A DNA stretch of 64,000 nt from Gambelia wislizenii (lineage: Eukaryota; Chordata; Lepidosauria; Squamata; Crotaphytidae). The position numbers and the translations under genes were made by a program. The stretch covers positions 211,342,645-211,406,644 of the forward strand of contig JAUMIR010000005.1 in the NCBI GenBank assembly GCA_030847615.1, written 5' to 3'. The notes beneath the pieces are model-generated. The model was not told the DNA's origin and did not search any database. It saw nothing but the letters and a program-made list of their open reading frames with translations. This document shows positions 1 through 10,991 of this stretch, one piece after another. Positions within the stretch are counted from its first letter, which is position 1. Each line of letters begins with the position of its first letter.

Positions 1-232
1 AGGAAGTGACATCAGTTATATCAGCTGATGCTTCAGGAACTGGCTGAGTCCCAACCTTACTTGACTGTTCCAGTCTTGGGACTCAGTTCACATTTAAAGT
101 ACTGGCTGACTGAATGTTGTTCCCACTCAACTTTTCCATTTAGAGAAACTGAGCAGGTAAAGAATCCAATTATAGCTCCTGTTCGAGAAAACTCTTGCTG
201 CAACATGCCTCTGAGGCAGGGAGAGCCCCTGG

Positions 233-3010
233 GAATCATAGAATCATAGAATTGCAGAGTTGGAAGAGACCACGAGGGCCATCCAGTCCAACCCCCCTGC
301 CACGCAGGAAATCACAATCAAAGCATCCCCGACAGATGGCCATCCAGCCTCTGTTTAAAGACCTCCAAGGAAGGAGACCCCACCACGCTCCAAGGGAGTG
401 TGTTCCACTGCCGAACAGCTCTTACTGTCAAAAAGTTCCTCCTCATGTTGAGGTGGAATCTCTGTTCCTGGAGCTTGCACCCATTGCTCCGTGTTCCAGT
501 CTCTGGAGCAGCAGAAAACAAGCCTGCTCCATCCTCAGCGTGACATCCCTTCAAATACTTAAACAGGGCTATCATATCGCCTCTAAACCGTCTTTTTTCC
601 AGGCTAAACATACCCAGCTCCCTAAGTCTCTCCTCATAAGGCATTGTTTCCAGACCTTTCACCATTTTAGTTGCCCTTCTCTGGACACGCTCCAATTTGT
701 CAATATCCTTTCTGAATTGTGGTGCCCAGAACTGGACACAGTATTCTAAGTGAGGTCTGACCAAGGCAGAATAGAGTGGCACTATTACTTCCCTTGATCT
801 AGACACTATACTTCTATTGATACAGCCCAAAATCGCATTGGCCTTTTTAGCTGCCGCATCACACTGTTGGCTCATGTTCAACTTGTGGTCTACTAGGACT
901 CCTAGATCCCTTTCGCACGTAGTCTCATTCAGCCAGGTCTCTCCCATCCTATATTTATGCATTTCATTTTTCCGCCCTAAATGCAGTACTTTACATTTCT
1001 CCGTATTGAATTTCATTTTGTTAGCTTTGGCCCAGCTCTCCAGTCTATCCAGGTCATTCTGAATTTTGATCCTGTCCTCTAGGGTATTAGCTACTCCTCC
1101 CAATTTGGTGTCATCTGCAAATTGGATAAGTATGCCCCTAATTCCCTCATCTAAGTCATTGATAAAGATGTTGAATAGCACTGGGCCCAGGACAGAACCC
1201 TGTGGCACCCCACTGGTCACATCTTTCCAAGACGAAGAGGAGCCACTGCTGAGCACCCTTTGGGTTCGGCCGGTCAACCAATTACAAATCCATTGAACAG
1301 TTAACTTGTCTAGCCCACATTCTACAAGCTTGTTTGCAAGAATGTCATGGGGAACCTTGTCAAAGGCCTTACTGAAATCAAGGTATGCAATGTCCACAGC
1401 ATTCCCTTCATCTACCAAGCTGGTAACTTTATCAAAAAAAGAGATCAGATTAGTCTGGCATGACTTGTTTCTCTGAAACCCATGCTGACTTTTTGTGATT
1501 ATGGCATTGCCTTCTAAATGTTCACAGACTCTCTGTTTAATGATCTGTTCTAGAATCTTCCCTGGTATTGATGTCAGACTAACTGGACGATAGTTGTTGG
1601 GATCCTCTTTTTTCCCCTTTTTGAAGATGGGGACAATGTTTGCCCTCCTCCAGTCTGCTGGGACTTCTCCTGTTCTCCAGGAGTTCTCAAATATTATTGC
1701 CAATGGCTCTGAGATTATATTTGCCAGCTCTTTTAATACTCTTGGATGTAGTTCATCTGGTCCTGGAGATTTAAATTCATTTAGATTAAGAAGGTATTTC
1801 TGTACTACCTCTTTACTTATTTTGAGCTGGATTTCCCCTATTGTGTCCTCTGTTCCATTCTCCTCAGGTTGGTCCTCCTTTTCCTTTTCTGAAAACACTG
1901 AGGCAAAGAAGGTGTTGAGTAATTCTGCCTTTTCTCTGTCCCCTGTTAGCATTTTGCCATCTTCTCCACGTAGCGGCCCTATCATTTCCTTCTTCCTCCT
2001 TTTGCTGCGGACATACCCAAAAAAACCCTTTTTATTGTTCTTAACCTCCCTAGCAAGCCTGAGCTCATTCTGCGCTTTAGCTTTTCTGACTTTACTCCTA
2101 CACGTGTTCGCTATCTGTTTGAATTCTTCTTTGGTGATTTCCCCCCTTTTCCATTTCCTATACATGTTCCGTTTAAAACTTAGCTCCATTGAAAGTTCTT
2201 TAGTCATCCATCCTGGTTTCTTGAGACACCTCCCATTTTTCTTCCTCAATGGTACTGTTTGAAATTGTGCCTTCAGTATCTCCCTTTTGAGAAAGTCCCA
2301 TCCGTCTTGAGGTCCCTTTTCTTTTAGTATTCTTGACCATGGGATCATCCCCAGTATTTCCCTGAGTTTATTGAAATCAGCTCTCCTAAAGTCAAGAATG
2401 CGTGTCTGACTATGCCTGGCTACTCCTTTCCATTGTATAACAAACTCCAGGAGAACATGATCACTCTCACCTAAGGATCCCACCACTTGCACCCCATTAA
2501 CCAGATCGTCTCTGTTGGTTAGGATCAGATCTAAAATAGCTGACCCCCTTGTTGCCTCTTCCACCTTTTGGACCATGAAATTGTCTTCCAGGCATGTAAG
2601 GAATTTGCTAGACCTTGTAGTTTTGGCTGAGTTAGATTGCCAGCAAATATCAGGATAGTTGAAGTCACCCATCACTACTACATCTCTCCTTTCTGCATGT
2701 ATGTTCATCTGTTCTAGAAAGGCAACATCCAATTCCTCCGTCTGATTTGGGGGTCTGTAGTAGAGTCCCACAATAACATCCCTGTTGTTTCCCTCCCCTT
2801 TAATTTTTATCCAGATGCTCTCCACCTGGCTTCCAGTATTGATGTCATGGATCACTTCACTGGTGTAAATATCCCTGACATATAATGCTATTCCTCCTCC
2901 TTTCCTGTTTGGCCTGTTTCTCCTATAAAGGTTATACCCCTCTATTCCTCCATTCCAATCATGAGACTCGTCCCACCAGGTTTCAGTAACGCCTATTACT
3001 GAAGGTAACA
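233..3010 (-). mobile_element. CR1 non-LTR retrotransposon (LINE), 5'-truncated
   Basis: The element runs on the minus strand and ends at about position 233 with the short CR1 tail made of ATTCTATG units (seen on the plus strand as repeated AATCATAG). Above the tail lie a short 3' UTR and a very long open frame with endonuclease and reverse transcriptase motifs. The 5' end is missing. The CR1-like frame starts within the endonuclease (the ITETWW-type motif, here VTETWW, lies near 2975-2995), and recognisable CR1 sequence stops at about 3010. CR1 copies in amniotes are usually 5'-truncated and lack clear target duplications, which fits. The frame has no stops or shifts, so the copy is probably young for its family. 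The exact upstream boundary is uncertain. Confidence 0.93.
318..2855 (-). CDS. CR1 ORF2 C-terminal part: endonuclease plus reverse transcriptase
   Basis: This frame of 845 codons, counted from the first ATG, encodes most of CR1 ORF2. The same frame stays open upstream to about 3010, so the ATG at 2855 is not a natural start but the first methionine left after truncation. Apurinic-type endonuclease motifs are visible: GDFN at residues 63-66 and the SDH motif at 131-133. Reverse transcriptase motifs follow in order: PGPDELHP at about 364-371, NYRPVSL at about 421-427, YLDFSKAFD at 491-499, GVPQGS at about 549-554, and the catalytic FADD at 579-582. A thumb region (RPHLEYC) and the usual CR1 C-terminus lie after these. 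In living elements the protein nicks target DNA and copies its own RNA there. Lacking the N-terminal endonuclease part and ORF1, this copy cannot move by itself. Confidence 0.92.
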   Translation of the reverse strand: MIHDINTGSQVESIWIKIKGEGNNRDVIVGLYYRPPNQTEELDVAFLEQMNIHAERRDVVVMGDFNYPDICWQSNSAKTTRSSKFLTCLEDNFMVQKVEEATRGSAILDLILTNRDDLVNGVQVVGSLGESDHVLLEFVIQWKGVARHSQTRILDFRRADFNKLREILGMIPWSRILKEKGPQDGWDFLKREILKAQFQTVPLRKKNGRCLKKPGWMTKELSMELSFKRNMYRKWKRGEITKEEFKQIANTCRSKVRKAKAQNELRLAREVKNNKKGFFGYVRSKRRKKEMIGPLRGEDGKMLTGDREKAELLNTFFASVFSEKEKEDQPEENGTEDTIGEIQLKISKEVVQKYLLNLNEFKSPGPDELHPRVLKELANIISEPLAIIFENSWRTGEVPADWRRANIVPIFKKGKKEDPNNYRPVSLTSIPGKILEQIIKQRVCEHLEGNAIITKSQHGFQRNKSCQTNLISFFDKVTSLVDEGNAVDIAYLDFSKAFDKVPHDILANKLVECGLDKLTVQWICNWLTGRTQRVLSSGSSSSWKDVTSGVPQGSVLGPVLFNIFINDLDEGIRGILIQFADDTKLGGVANTLEDRIKIQNDLDRLESWAKANKMKFNTEKCKVLHLGRKNEMHKYRMGETWLNETTCERDLGVLVDHKLNMSQQCDAAAKKANAILGCINRSIVSRSREVIVPLYSALVRPHLEYCVQFWAPQFRKDIDKLERVQRRATKMVKGLETMPYEERLRELGMFSLEKRRFRGDMIALFKYLKGCHAEDGAGLFSAAPETGTRSNGCKLQEQRFHLNMRRNFLTVRAVRQWNTLPWSVVGSPSLEVFKQRLDGHLSGML

Positions 3011-4138
3011 GGATAATCAGGAAATCTTGATGAACAGGACTGGGGACTGCAGTAGAATGGCTTCAGTTCATGGGCCAGGGGGTTCCTCTCTTTTGCCTTC
3101 CTTGTTTTGCCATATCTCCAGGTAGAATTGACCTATTGTTTTTTCCCAACCTGCTTGTAATGCAGGACTGTACATGTACAGCTTGACCAAAAGTCTACGA
3201 TAGGCCTGATAAGGCAACTATTGTCTGCTTCTTTTCTTAGTAGTTGATTGGATGAGTGTCAAAAGTCAATTAACTGCTTTCACTAAATTCATGATAGTGT
3301 TAATGGAACTACCTCATCCATTACTTTTTTCTTTAAAAAAAATTGGTTTTTGTTGCATAACAAAGAGTCCCTTATTCTTTTCCATATAACTTTGTTCTGA
3401 AATGAAAAAGAGAGAGAAGGCAATGATACTTTCCTGTCCTCAAAATGTTTTCTTCCAGGTGGTTAAGCTTAAATTTTTACTCTAGTCTTTTCCTTCTGAA
3501 CACTTGAACTATCCAAATTCCCCTCTAGGGATCATAATTTTTATGATTTCTCCATACATCATTTTTATAATCATGCCTATTGCCAATGGCTGACGTTTAC
3601 AGAGTGAGGTATATGCCTCGGCACATTTTGCAGCTTTCACTGCACCGTAGGCAAAATTCTTCCGTTATTACTGCTATTTTTTCTATTTTATGTGCCAGAA
3701 CTATACACCTGGAAAAGATAATGAATACTGAATATAATTGTATGACTAGTGCAGATTAAAATGGCATTAAACAATGAAAAGTGTCTCAGCCTATCATGTT
3801 GGGGCTAATTTTGACTAAATATGGCTTTCCATGTTTTGAATACAAGTTCCCTTAATTGAGATTCTTATCTTTTAGCCTATGACCAACACAAGAAATACTA
3901 GGAACACAGGACCTATGGAGTGACACCATTGATAGATCTCACCCTGAATTACTGAAGGTGACTGATAACAGCTGCCCACTGTTTTGAGCAGGAGACTTTC
4001 CTGTCTTACTTGAACATGCCATCTTATCTAAACCTGGGATCTTTCATGTCTCTAAAATATCTAATCTACCACTCAGCTACACTGTGTTTTATGTGATGTA
4101 CCTGATAGAGGTTTCTCCCAATGCCTCAATAGGACAAT
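3011..4138. other. Unique non-coding stretch
   Basis: AT-rich sequence with no gene, RNA gene or recognisable repeat. The part next to 3010 may still hold decayed CR1 5' sequence, because the minus-strand frame stays open for some 50 more bases before it becomes unrecognisable. Confidence 0.5.
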
Positions 4139-4266
4139 GTAGCCCTTTTACACTGTTAAAATACAGTACTATGGCTCCCCTTTAACTACCATATATCTAT
4201 ATGATACAGACATGGCAGTTAATGTAGAATTAAAGTGCTGTAATTGTGTGGTATGAAAAGGACCTG
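4139..4266. mobile_element. Short MITE remnant (AGGGTCCTTTCACAC-type family)
   Basis: The ends read as a degraded inverted pair (CCCTTTTACACTGTTA on the left, TGGTATGAAAAGGACC on the right). The inside holds TTTAACTACCAT and TGGCAGTTAAT, which recur as an inverted pair in the better copies at 31041 and 52768. It appears to be an internally deleted copy. Confidence 0.5.
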
Positions 4267-4302
4267 CCACACAGATTGAGATTGATGACCTCAGCATAAC
4301 TA

Positions 4303-4913
4303 CAGTCCTTTCTTAGGACCCCCATATCCACTGATTCATTAACCACTCATTCAGTTATCCACAGTTGGTGAGGGGCAATAGTGAACAGTAAAGGAGTCAA
4401 ATACAGTGCAGTGTAAAATGGAGAAAATATGAAAATCCTTACATTACTGTGTTTAAAATAAGCATGCTGTACTGGGGGGGACTAAAATCGCTGCTGCAAA
4501 CCATGCTGTAAGCTCCACCCAGCCCTTTCCTGTTTGTGCAATACAGAGAATGAGAAGGAAGTACAGAAGGGAAGTACAGAAGTACAGAAGGGAAGGCTTT
4601 CAGTGGCGGTGAGGGTGTAGTCTGAGAGGTGTCTTTGTTCCTCTTTGAATGAAGTTTGGGGGTGTGGGGATCTTTGACCCATAGCTCCTTTAGTTAGCTT
4701 GGGAGGCATGGGGAAGGTGGGTTGAGTACACAGATGCCACCTGGGGATGGTGTGCCAGGGCAAGGGCAGTTGGTGCTGCCACCGGGTACAGCCCCCCAAA
4801 AGGCAGCTGGCCTACTCTGAAATTTCCCCAATAGCATTTCCTACTATCTGCAGATTTCAGTATTGGGGGGGTGGGAGAGGAACCAATCCCCCATGAATAC
4901 GGGGGTCCTACTG
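4303..4913. mobile_element. pogo/Tigger-like DNA transposon, non-autonomous
   Basis: Terminal inverted repeats face each other. The left begins CAGTCC and contains TTAGGACCCCCATATCC; the right, read on the minus strand, begins CAGTAGGACCCCCGTATTC. A TA dinucleotide sits directly outside each end, the target duplication of Tc1/mariner-type elements. The ends resemble Tigger/pogo termini. The inside, about 540 bp, has no transposase; its open frames are accidental and include a run rich in AAGTACAGAAGGG. Other copies with related ends lie at 40121, 41828 and 48514. Confidence 0.75.
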
Positions 4914-4915
4914 TA

Positions 4916-7424
4916 CTTGAGTCTGTGTATCAGATTTTTGACCACCCCAGACCAAGTTTTTTTTCTTTAAAATTATCTCAGTTTTTGTTTCTTTTAATAT
5001 CTGAGCTGTGCAAACTGAAGGTTGCAAAATTAATCCTCTTATCTCCCCCTCCACCTCTCTCTTAAACTTTTGTAGGTTCCAGAGTTTAAAAATGCATTCC
5101 AAATTGTACCACAGTACCACCCAAATACAGCTGGTTCATTCATCCCCTGAAGAACTTTAGCATTAACATACTGTTTTAAAAAACAGAACTAGCTGTGGAG
5201 CAAAATAATTCAGTTATGTATTGTTTGTGTTCCATATTTTCTGGGGTGGTGTGGCAGTTTCAAAGGGAAGGGGACAATGCTTATCCTGGACTGGCTTCCT
5301 TTGGATGCAGTGATCACTGGAGACATAAAGGTATTTCTATGATAGTCAAGTAGGACCACAAAAGTACAAATTGACTGCAGGTGGCGGTACAATATAACTC
5401 CTACAGTCAGGAAATTTATTTTATTTATTTGTATTTATTTAGTGGATTTATATCCCACCTTTCCCCCAATTCCACTGCCCCACATCAGAACTCCAGAAAA
5501 ATCACCGTTAAGATGGATTTCCTGGAACTCACAACTAGAACTCTGCCTCCCCCATCCTGCCTCTGTCTAAAAGTCCTAATCTATGTCTTTTCAGGTACAC
5601 AGACCTTGAATACATTATGACAGAACTCAGAGGCAACAAGTTACAAATAATAGCCTCAGTTCTGTATCACCTACTTAGCTATGTAATCACATCACTTAGG
5701 TAGCTAAATTGTATCTACTGGTCTGTTCTGCCCACCCACATGACAACCACACTTACTTGGCAGCAGCTACTGCAAGTGACAGGGGTCAGTGCCCCATCAG
5801 TCAGAAGCAGCTAGGCTGACATTCCCAGCCTTTCCTGTGAGCAATCTTTGGTGCAACAGTCAGAAGCAGGGTCCCTGTTGCAATCCCCCTTACTCTGGAG
5901 ATCACTCATGGTGGGTGGGAACATCAGTCAGTTGCTTCCCGATCGACAGTGGAACAGATCTCTGTTGCTTACAGTGGCTGCGGCCTGTTAAGTGGGTACT
6001 GAGGGACTGTCTCAGTCCCTACGTATTCCCTAAATTAGTGAATACATAGGGAGCATGAGACAAACTGGTCTTAGTGAATTCTAGCCAATATACTTACCTG
6101 TAATGAGTAACTCGCTTCATTTGCAACAAGATAAGACAATGTTGTGTTTCCAAAAAAAAGATATAATAATGAGCCTGAAGTAACTATATTGGTGTGCAGA
6201 GTGACATTTTCTACCTACTTTTAAAAATGCCAATGTAATGGCATGTATATAGTTTATTTATTAAATTTTTAAAGAAGAAGCATACAAATTTTACACACAA
6301 CCTACCAAACAAATATACTCAATAACATAAAAGTGATTCCCCCCACCCAGGGACTTCCCTTTACATTCATCTCCCTTTCCAAAATGCCATTGTTTCCAAC
6401 TCAGGTTTGCTTCCTCTCCCCTTTATTAATGGCATGTTGGGGTCATCATTAGGGTACAGTGACAGGAATTCTTCAAGTTTTAGGCCATTCTATCCTCAGT
6501 TGAGAAGTGTATCCTTTTCAAAAAGTAACAAATAGAAAACAATGCTAGAGGTAATATAAATAATGATCTTTAAAACATTATATTGTGTATCACATGTGTA
6601 GAGCGTAACACTGCCCATGCAGTTCTGTACCCTTTATGCTCTCAGATATTTTACGTGTATTTCACCAATAGGTTACTAGGCAATAAACATGTTTTTGGCA
6701 CTATCTTGAAAAATGCATATAAATTGCTGGGGTGGGGCTTTCCAGACTCTGCATCAGCCTTAGCTGGGACAGAGGAAGAAGACCCCAAGTTGGAGCAGTC
6801 TACTGACTAGTTCCCAACTTCAAGCTCCCTAACAAAAGGACAGCATTGGCATTTTTAGATGGAAGGTTTGACCAGTGTGGAACTTTAATCACTACTTATG
6901 GCCCTGTTCATCCTTTTCTGTGCAAATGCCAGAGTCCATAGGTAAAACAAAAAACATTTTTTTTTAAAAAAATTGACAAATGACAAAATTGTAAAACCAG
7001 AAAAAATACAAGTTTTCTTACATAAAAGCCTGATTAGTACACACATCTGTCCCTAGTTTATGAATACTAAACTATCTACTGCTATAAAATTCAATATGAT
7101 GTCTAACAGTGATATGTTTGTTTATAATCATTTCTAAATGACATTAGCAACATGTTTTTCCAAAATAAAAACTAAAGCCAGGAAGAACTGGGATGCTTAT
7201 TCCCTGTTTATAAATTTCCACTGGTCTTTTTCTCAAGAGCTGTTTAGCAACTCTATCTTTCAGCAGGCCTGAAAGCAATTTTACCCACTGGTTGTGGAAA
7301 AGAAGATGTTTATGGGTAGAGGGGCTGATACATAATATAAGGAAGGAAAGTATGCGTCTGTAAAATAGTATTGCCATGTCTTTAAGGGATAATGTATTTG
7401 TTTGGGCCTAAAGAATAGTGGGCA
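4916..7424. other. Long stretch without genes
   Basis: Mostly unique AT-rich DNA. At about 5405-5470 there is a retroposon-like tail (TTTATTTATTTG followed by GGATTTATATCCCACC), the usual 3' end of squamate LINE/SINE copies, but no body could be followed upstream. Short poly-A and poly-T runs occur near 6150, 6958 and 6965. No open frame here resembles a known protein. Confidence 0.5.
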
Positions 7425-7431
7425 CTGATAG

Positions 7432-8032
7432 GGCCCATCTACATGGTAAAAAAATTACGTATGCCATTCGGAAGATCGATCTTCCACACACACGGCCATT
7501 TGGATTCATATGTGTCATTTGGAAGGGGGGCTAGCGAACCCCCCATAAACTACATGGATTCGACATTCAGAAGGATTAGCGGATCTCGTCCTAAAATCCA
7601 TACAGCCGTTTGAATGGTTGATAGTCTGTACTCCCCGTTCGCACTGATATGAACAGGCTGTGTAACCTGATTGGCTGGCCGAGTAGAGGGGGTGGGGCTA
7701 GCAAGGAGGGGAATTGGGAGTGGCCGCCATGTTGGATTCCTGGCTAAGCAAGAGTCCGGTAAGCCCATGAATTTTATATATATTTATTTTTATTTTACAT
7801 TGTAAATAGGAAAAACTGACTGTCTGCAAAGCAGGCACCTTTTTAAATTAAAAAAAGCGGTGGGAGATTTAAAATCACTGTTTAGCTTGCTCGCTCCAGC
7901 CAGCTGGGGAAGGGGAGTCATACGGAGTTTAGGGGGGTAAAAAATCATGTAGGTGGATCGTAGGTATTTGAACTACTGCCTATTTGTATTTTTTTACCTC
8001 CCAAACTGATTTTTTTTAATCATATAGACGGG
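7432..8032. mobile_element. hAT-like MITE with 7-bp direct repeat
   Basis: The ends are imperfect inverted repeats: GGCCCATCTACATGGTAAAA on the left and, on the minus strand, CCCGTCTATATGATTAAAA on the right. The direct repeat CTGATAG flanks it (7425-7431 and 8033-8039) and is probably the target duplication. The interior carries short inverted runs around CGATCGATCTTCC-like sequence near 7470 and a GC-richer patch near 7640-7760, and has no transposase frame. Superfamily assignment to hAT is inferred from end sequence and duplication length. Confidence 0.65.
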
Positions 8033-8084
8033 CTGATAGTGTAAAATGGTGGAAGGAAGGGAGAGAAAGAAAAAAAATGGCAGC

Positions 8085-8260
8085 ACCTTTAAGACTAACT
8101 GGCTTTTATTTTAACATGAGCTTTCATGGATACAAACCCATTCCTTCAGGTGCCGCGCCGAGTGGTATTAAGGTCTCCAGTCTTTATACAGTTGTGGGAG
8201 TGGAACAGAATGTAATAGGATCCAGAAAGATGCAGATCATGTCCCTAAATTTCAAAAGGG
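8085..8260 (-). repeat. Penelope-like terminal repeat with hammerhead-like core
   Basis: On the minus strand the segment contains CCTGAAGGAATGGG, a short stem, then ATGAAAGCTCATG and a tail with GTTAGTCTTAAAGGTGC. This wording recurs in many reptile genomes at the ends of Penelope-like retroelements. A related copy is at 33015-33330 and a tail-only piece at 35558. Element class is from recognition, not from a coding frame. Confidence 0.5.
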
Positions 8261-8865
8261 CTGGGTAAGGCATTAGAGATCTTTCAAATCTTTATAGCAG
8301 TCAGTCAGTATTGATGTGTAAATCCAATTAATCTGCTTACCAAGTCAGTTTCCTGGGTTCAAAGCTCTCTCTAAGAAGATTCCTTTTCCCCCTTCCTCTC
8401 TTTATCCTCTAGACCTGACTGGGGGTGGGGACGGGAAAGAGAGGGAGAATTTTCTCCTTCCCCACTTCCCACCTATAACCAAAAAGAAACAAACAAAAAT
8501 AAAAGAAAGCCCGAGATGTGTGGGGAGATTAAAATAAGCAGCGAGTGATTATAATAAGTTCCCAACTGCCTTAAAACAGATGGGCAAAGGGAAAAAGCTA
8601 GCATGAGCTCCTGGGAGAAAGGGGGGATCTGACTGCCCAAGTTGCAATGACTAGATGGGAAATGTGAGCTTTTTTTCTTTCTCTTCATTTATTATTTCAG
8701 AAGACAAAAGACTTTATCAGATGAGCCTCTTACAGCATTCTTTTGCTGGCATAAAAAAATCAATTTTTTATGACTGCAAAAGAACTCAAAAGAATGTTCC
8801 TCACCACACTTACCCTGCTTTCCCAGCAAAGGCTTTCCTGGCAATGAAAGAGTAAGTGAACAGAC
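8261..8865. other. Stretch without genes
   Basis: Contains a purine-rich patch near 8410-8450 and otherwise unique sequence. Nothing coding seen. The piece GGGGAGATTAAAATAAGC near 8520 could be a decayed end of the GGAGATTATC MITE family whose body begins near 8866, but the match is weak. Confidence 0.4.
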
Positions 8866-9110
8866 CTCCATTCACTTCCTCATTCAAAATCCCTTGGATT
8901 CTCACAAGAAGACACTTGTGTGGAAAATTCAAAACAAAACAAAAAGAACACACAGAGACACACAAGAAGATTACACCAAGCACCTAATACACTAAAAATC
9001 TTCCAAGTAATCCATGGGGGCGTCATAAAAAGTGTGTCACTTACCTGTTTATCATAAATGCAAAAGGGCGATGTGTGGTATGTGCACCCTTTTGCGTTTA
9101 TATGGCATCA
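8866..9110 (-). mobile_element. Diverged copy of the GGAGATTATC MITE family (internal part)
   Basis: Aligns by eye with the better copies at 44663 and 53531. Shared pieces are TTCACTTCCT, GATTCTCACAAGAAGAC, GTCATAAAAAGTGTGTCACT and the following TTACCTG. It also keeps a local hairpin (GCAAAAGGG with CCCTTTTGC, about 9060-9100) at the position where the 45 kb copy has a similar one. Neither terminal repeat was found. Confidence 0.6.
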
Positions 9111-9478
9111 TTATGATGTGATATTTATTGCATCCAATAAAGTCCGTAGACAAAGAATAGTGAGATAGGCAGAAGGACTGAGGGATGCACAAAGATGGTG
9201 CTTCTTTCCCCCTCCCCAGTTAAATTCTATATTTCTCCACTTCAAGTAATTGCTTTTTTTTCAGGCAGCCCACTGCAGACTGACTTATGAGAAAGGATGC
9301 TGCATTGAATCCTCTGCTTCAATCAGTGGCAAAATGGCCATAGTGCTCAAAGAATGGTGTTGAACTGTCCGCTCCACTCTATTGGCCACACTGACATGGC
9401 TGCAATCAACTGGCCCTGACCAACCAGCAACACTGAAACAGCTGAACTGAAACAGCCATGATGAATTGTAATACACCC
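9111..9478. other. Stretch without genes
   Basis: Unique sequence. A retroposon-like phrase (CCAATAAAGTCCGTAGAC) occurs near 9134. Nothing else recognised. Confidence 0.4.
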
Positions 9479-9712
9479 GTTGTTGTCTGCCTTCCAGTTG
9501 TTCCTGGCATATGGTACCCTAAGTTGAACCTATCATGGAATTTTCTTGGCAAGATTTATTCAGAGGGGACTTTCTATTGCCCCCATAGGAGAAAGAGACA
9601 CTCTGACCTATCCAAGGTCACCCAGTGGTGTTTCCTGATGGATCAGGAATTTAAACCTTAGTCTTCCAGAGTCATAGTCCAACATTCAAACCACAACACC
9701 ACACTGGCTCTC
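9479..9712 (-). mobile_element. tRNA-derived SINE
   Basis: On the minus strand it begins with a tRNA-like head (GAGAGCCAGTGTGGTG, a box-A-like region, then a decayed box B near GGTTTAAATTCCTG). A body with GGTGACCTTGG follows, then AATCTTGCCAAGAAAATTCC and a tail ending GGCAGACAACAACGG. This layout matches a SINE that is abundant in squamates. The head is transcribed by RNA polymerase III in active copies; this one is clearly mutated. Partial relatives lie at 52274, 58690, 60480 and 60592. Confidence 0.8.
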
Positions 9713-10462
9713 AAAATGGGATTATAAAATTACCTGTTGTGAGATGAGAATCCCATATTCCACCTCCATCTGCTACCATTTCATGACTAATTGTGTTCCA
9801 TGCTATGATGTTGTGACTGCGATTGTTGTTCCTCCACCACTCCTCTGTCCTTTACTTCAAATTGTGATTGCTTTCCCCTGCCTACTATGAATATAAAATA
9901 TGTACAGTTCAAATTCCTTAAACATTGTCCTACCTCATTATTTAAAAGGCCAGGGGTTGGATTTTTCTGCCAAAATGGTTAGACACAAACTAACACTGCA
10001 GTATTATTATTAATCCTGCCTCACCACACTCCTTACATATGATTTACATTTGTCAACGTTTGCATATAGTATCCATTGAAATTAAAAACCTGTTCCGTAA
10101 ATTCAAACAATGGTTAAAGATGCAGTGGGATGAAATGGCTACGGGCACAATGAGAGTGGGGGATTGACATAGGAATTTATTTAAACAGACAGCATTACCT
10201 TTCTGATCCCTGTGCTGCTTAAGAACTCTTTCTGTGGTGTGAAAGACGGGTTTCTCTGCTGTCCTCCTTACGTGCCACGCACCACTCCTTACGCTAATGT
10301 AACAGAGCATTGCACCAGAAAAAGTCAGCCAGAGGATTCCAGTGAAGACTCTAGACTTTAGCCTGCTACTCTACAACTGGAAGCCATCCAGATCCAAAGC
10401 AGCAGTGAAGCTAGAAATACTAGCCACAGCTTAGGATACCACACCATATTCATATAGTCTGA
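9713..10462. other. Stretch without genes
   Basis: Unique, moderately AT-rich DNA; nothing recognised. Confidence 0.45.
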
Positions 10463-10991
10463 GGGCTTGTTGACATTGACCAAATGCCCCAGCTTCCCGT
10501 GTTCCATGAGCCCTGTAGTCCAAATGACACAGGGCATTTACCCTGACCTGCCCCCAGGCAGTCCAAACAACCCCCAGGGTAGATATGGGGCTGGAATTGA
10601 GGCAAGCCAGGGTAGGGCCCTTTACTCAGCTTTAAGAAAATACCTGGTTTAATCTGTTTCTGCCAAATCAGCCCAGTGTGTCCATGGGGGCCCATCCCAG
10701 AATGCTGTTCCTCACAGCCACCACAAGCTCCCTGGCTCTCCTGAAACCAGGCAGGGATCAGCATGTGACCAAGGCTGGTCACATGCAGGGGGCCTACAGT
10801 CACATGTTGCAGGCCCCCTGCCTGGCTTCCATGTTAGTGAGAAAATGGTGGTCATGGCTTCAGCAATGGGCTGATGTCCTATTTGGACCCTGGCCTGTTT
10901 TCTGCAGGTAACAAGGAGAAAACAGGCCAACTCTGGAAGCAAGATATGCTGGAAGGGAGCTGGCATATCCAGCCCTAGTGTAAATGAGCCC
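10463..10991. mobile_element. MITE with central CATGTGAC palindrome (copy 1)
   Basis: Imperfect terminal inverted repeats: GGGCTTGTTGACA on the left and GGGCTCATTTACAC, read on the minus strand, on the right. The middle contains an inverted run around GCATGTGACCAAGGCTGGTC and GGTCACATGCAGGGGGCC. Four more copies occur at 14770, 18078, 57191 and about 63445. It encodes nothing. End sequences suggest a hAT-like group, but no clean target duplication was read. Confidence 0.7.

Noticed and set aside
195..749. Open frame of 184 codons on the plus strand
   Set aside because: It is antisense to the CR1 reverse transcriptase frame and exists only as its shadow.
1594..2262. Open frame of 222 codons on the plus strand
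   Set aside because: Also antisense to the CR1 ORF; composition follows the complementary frame, with no family resemblance.
4482..4799. Open frame of 105 codons
   Set aside because: Lies inside the pogo-like element and has no transposase motif; low-complexity composition.
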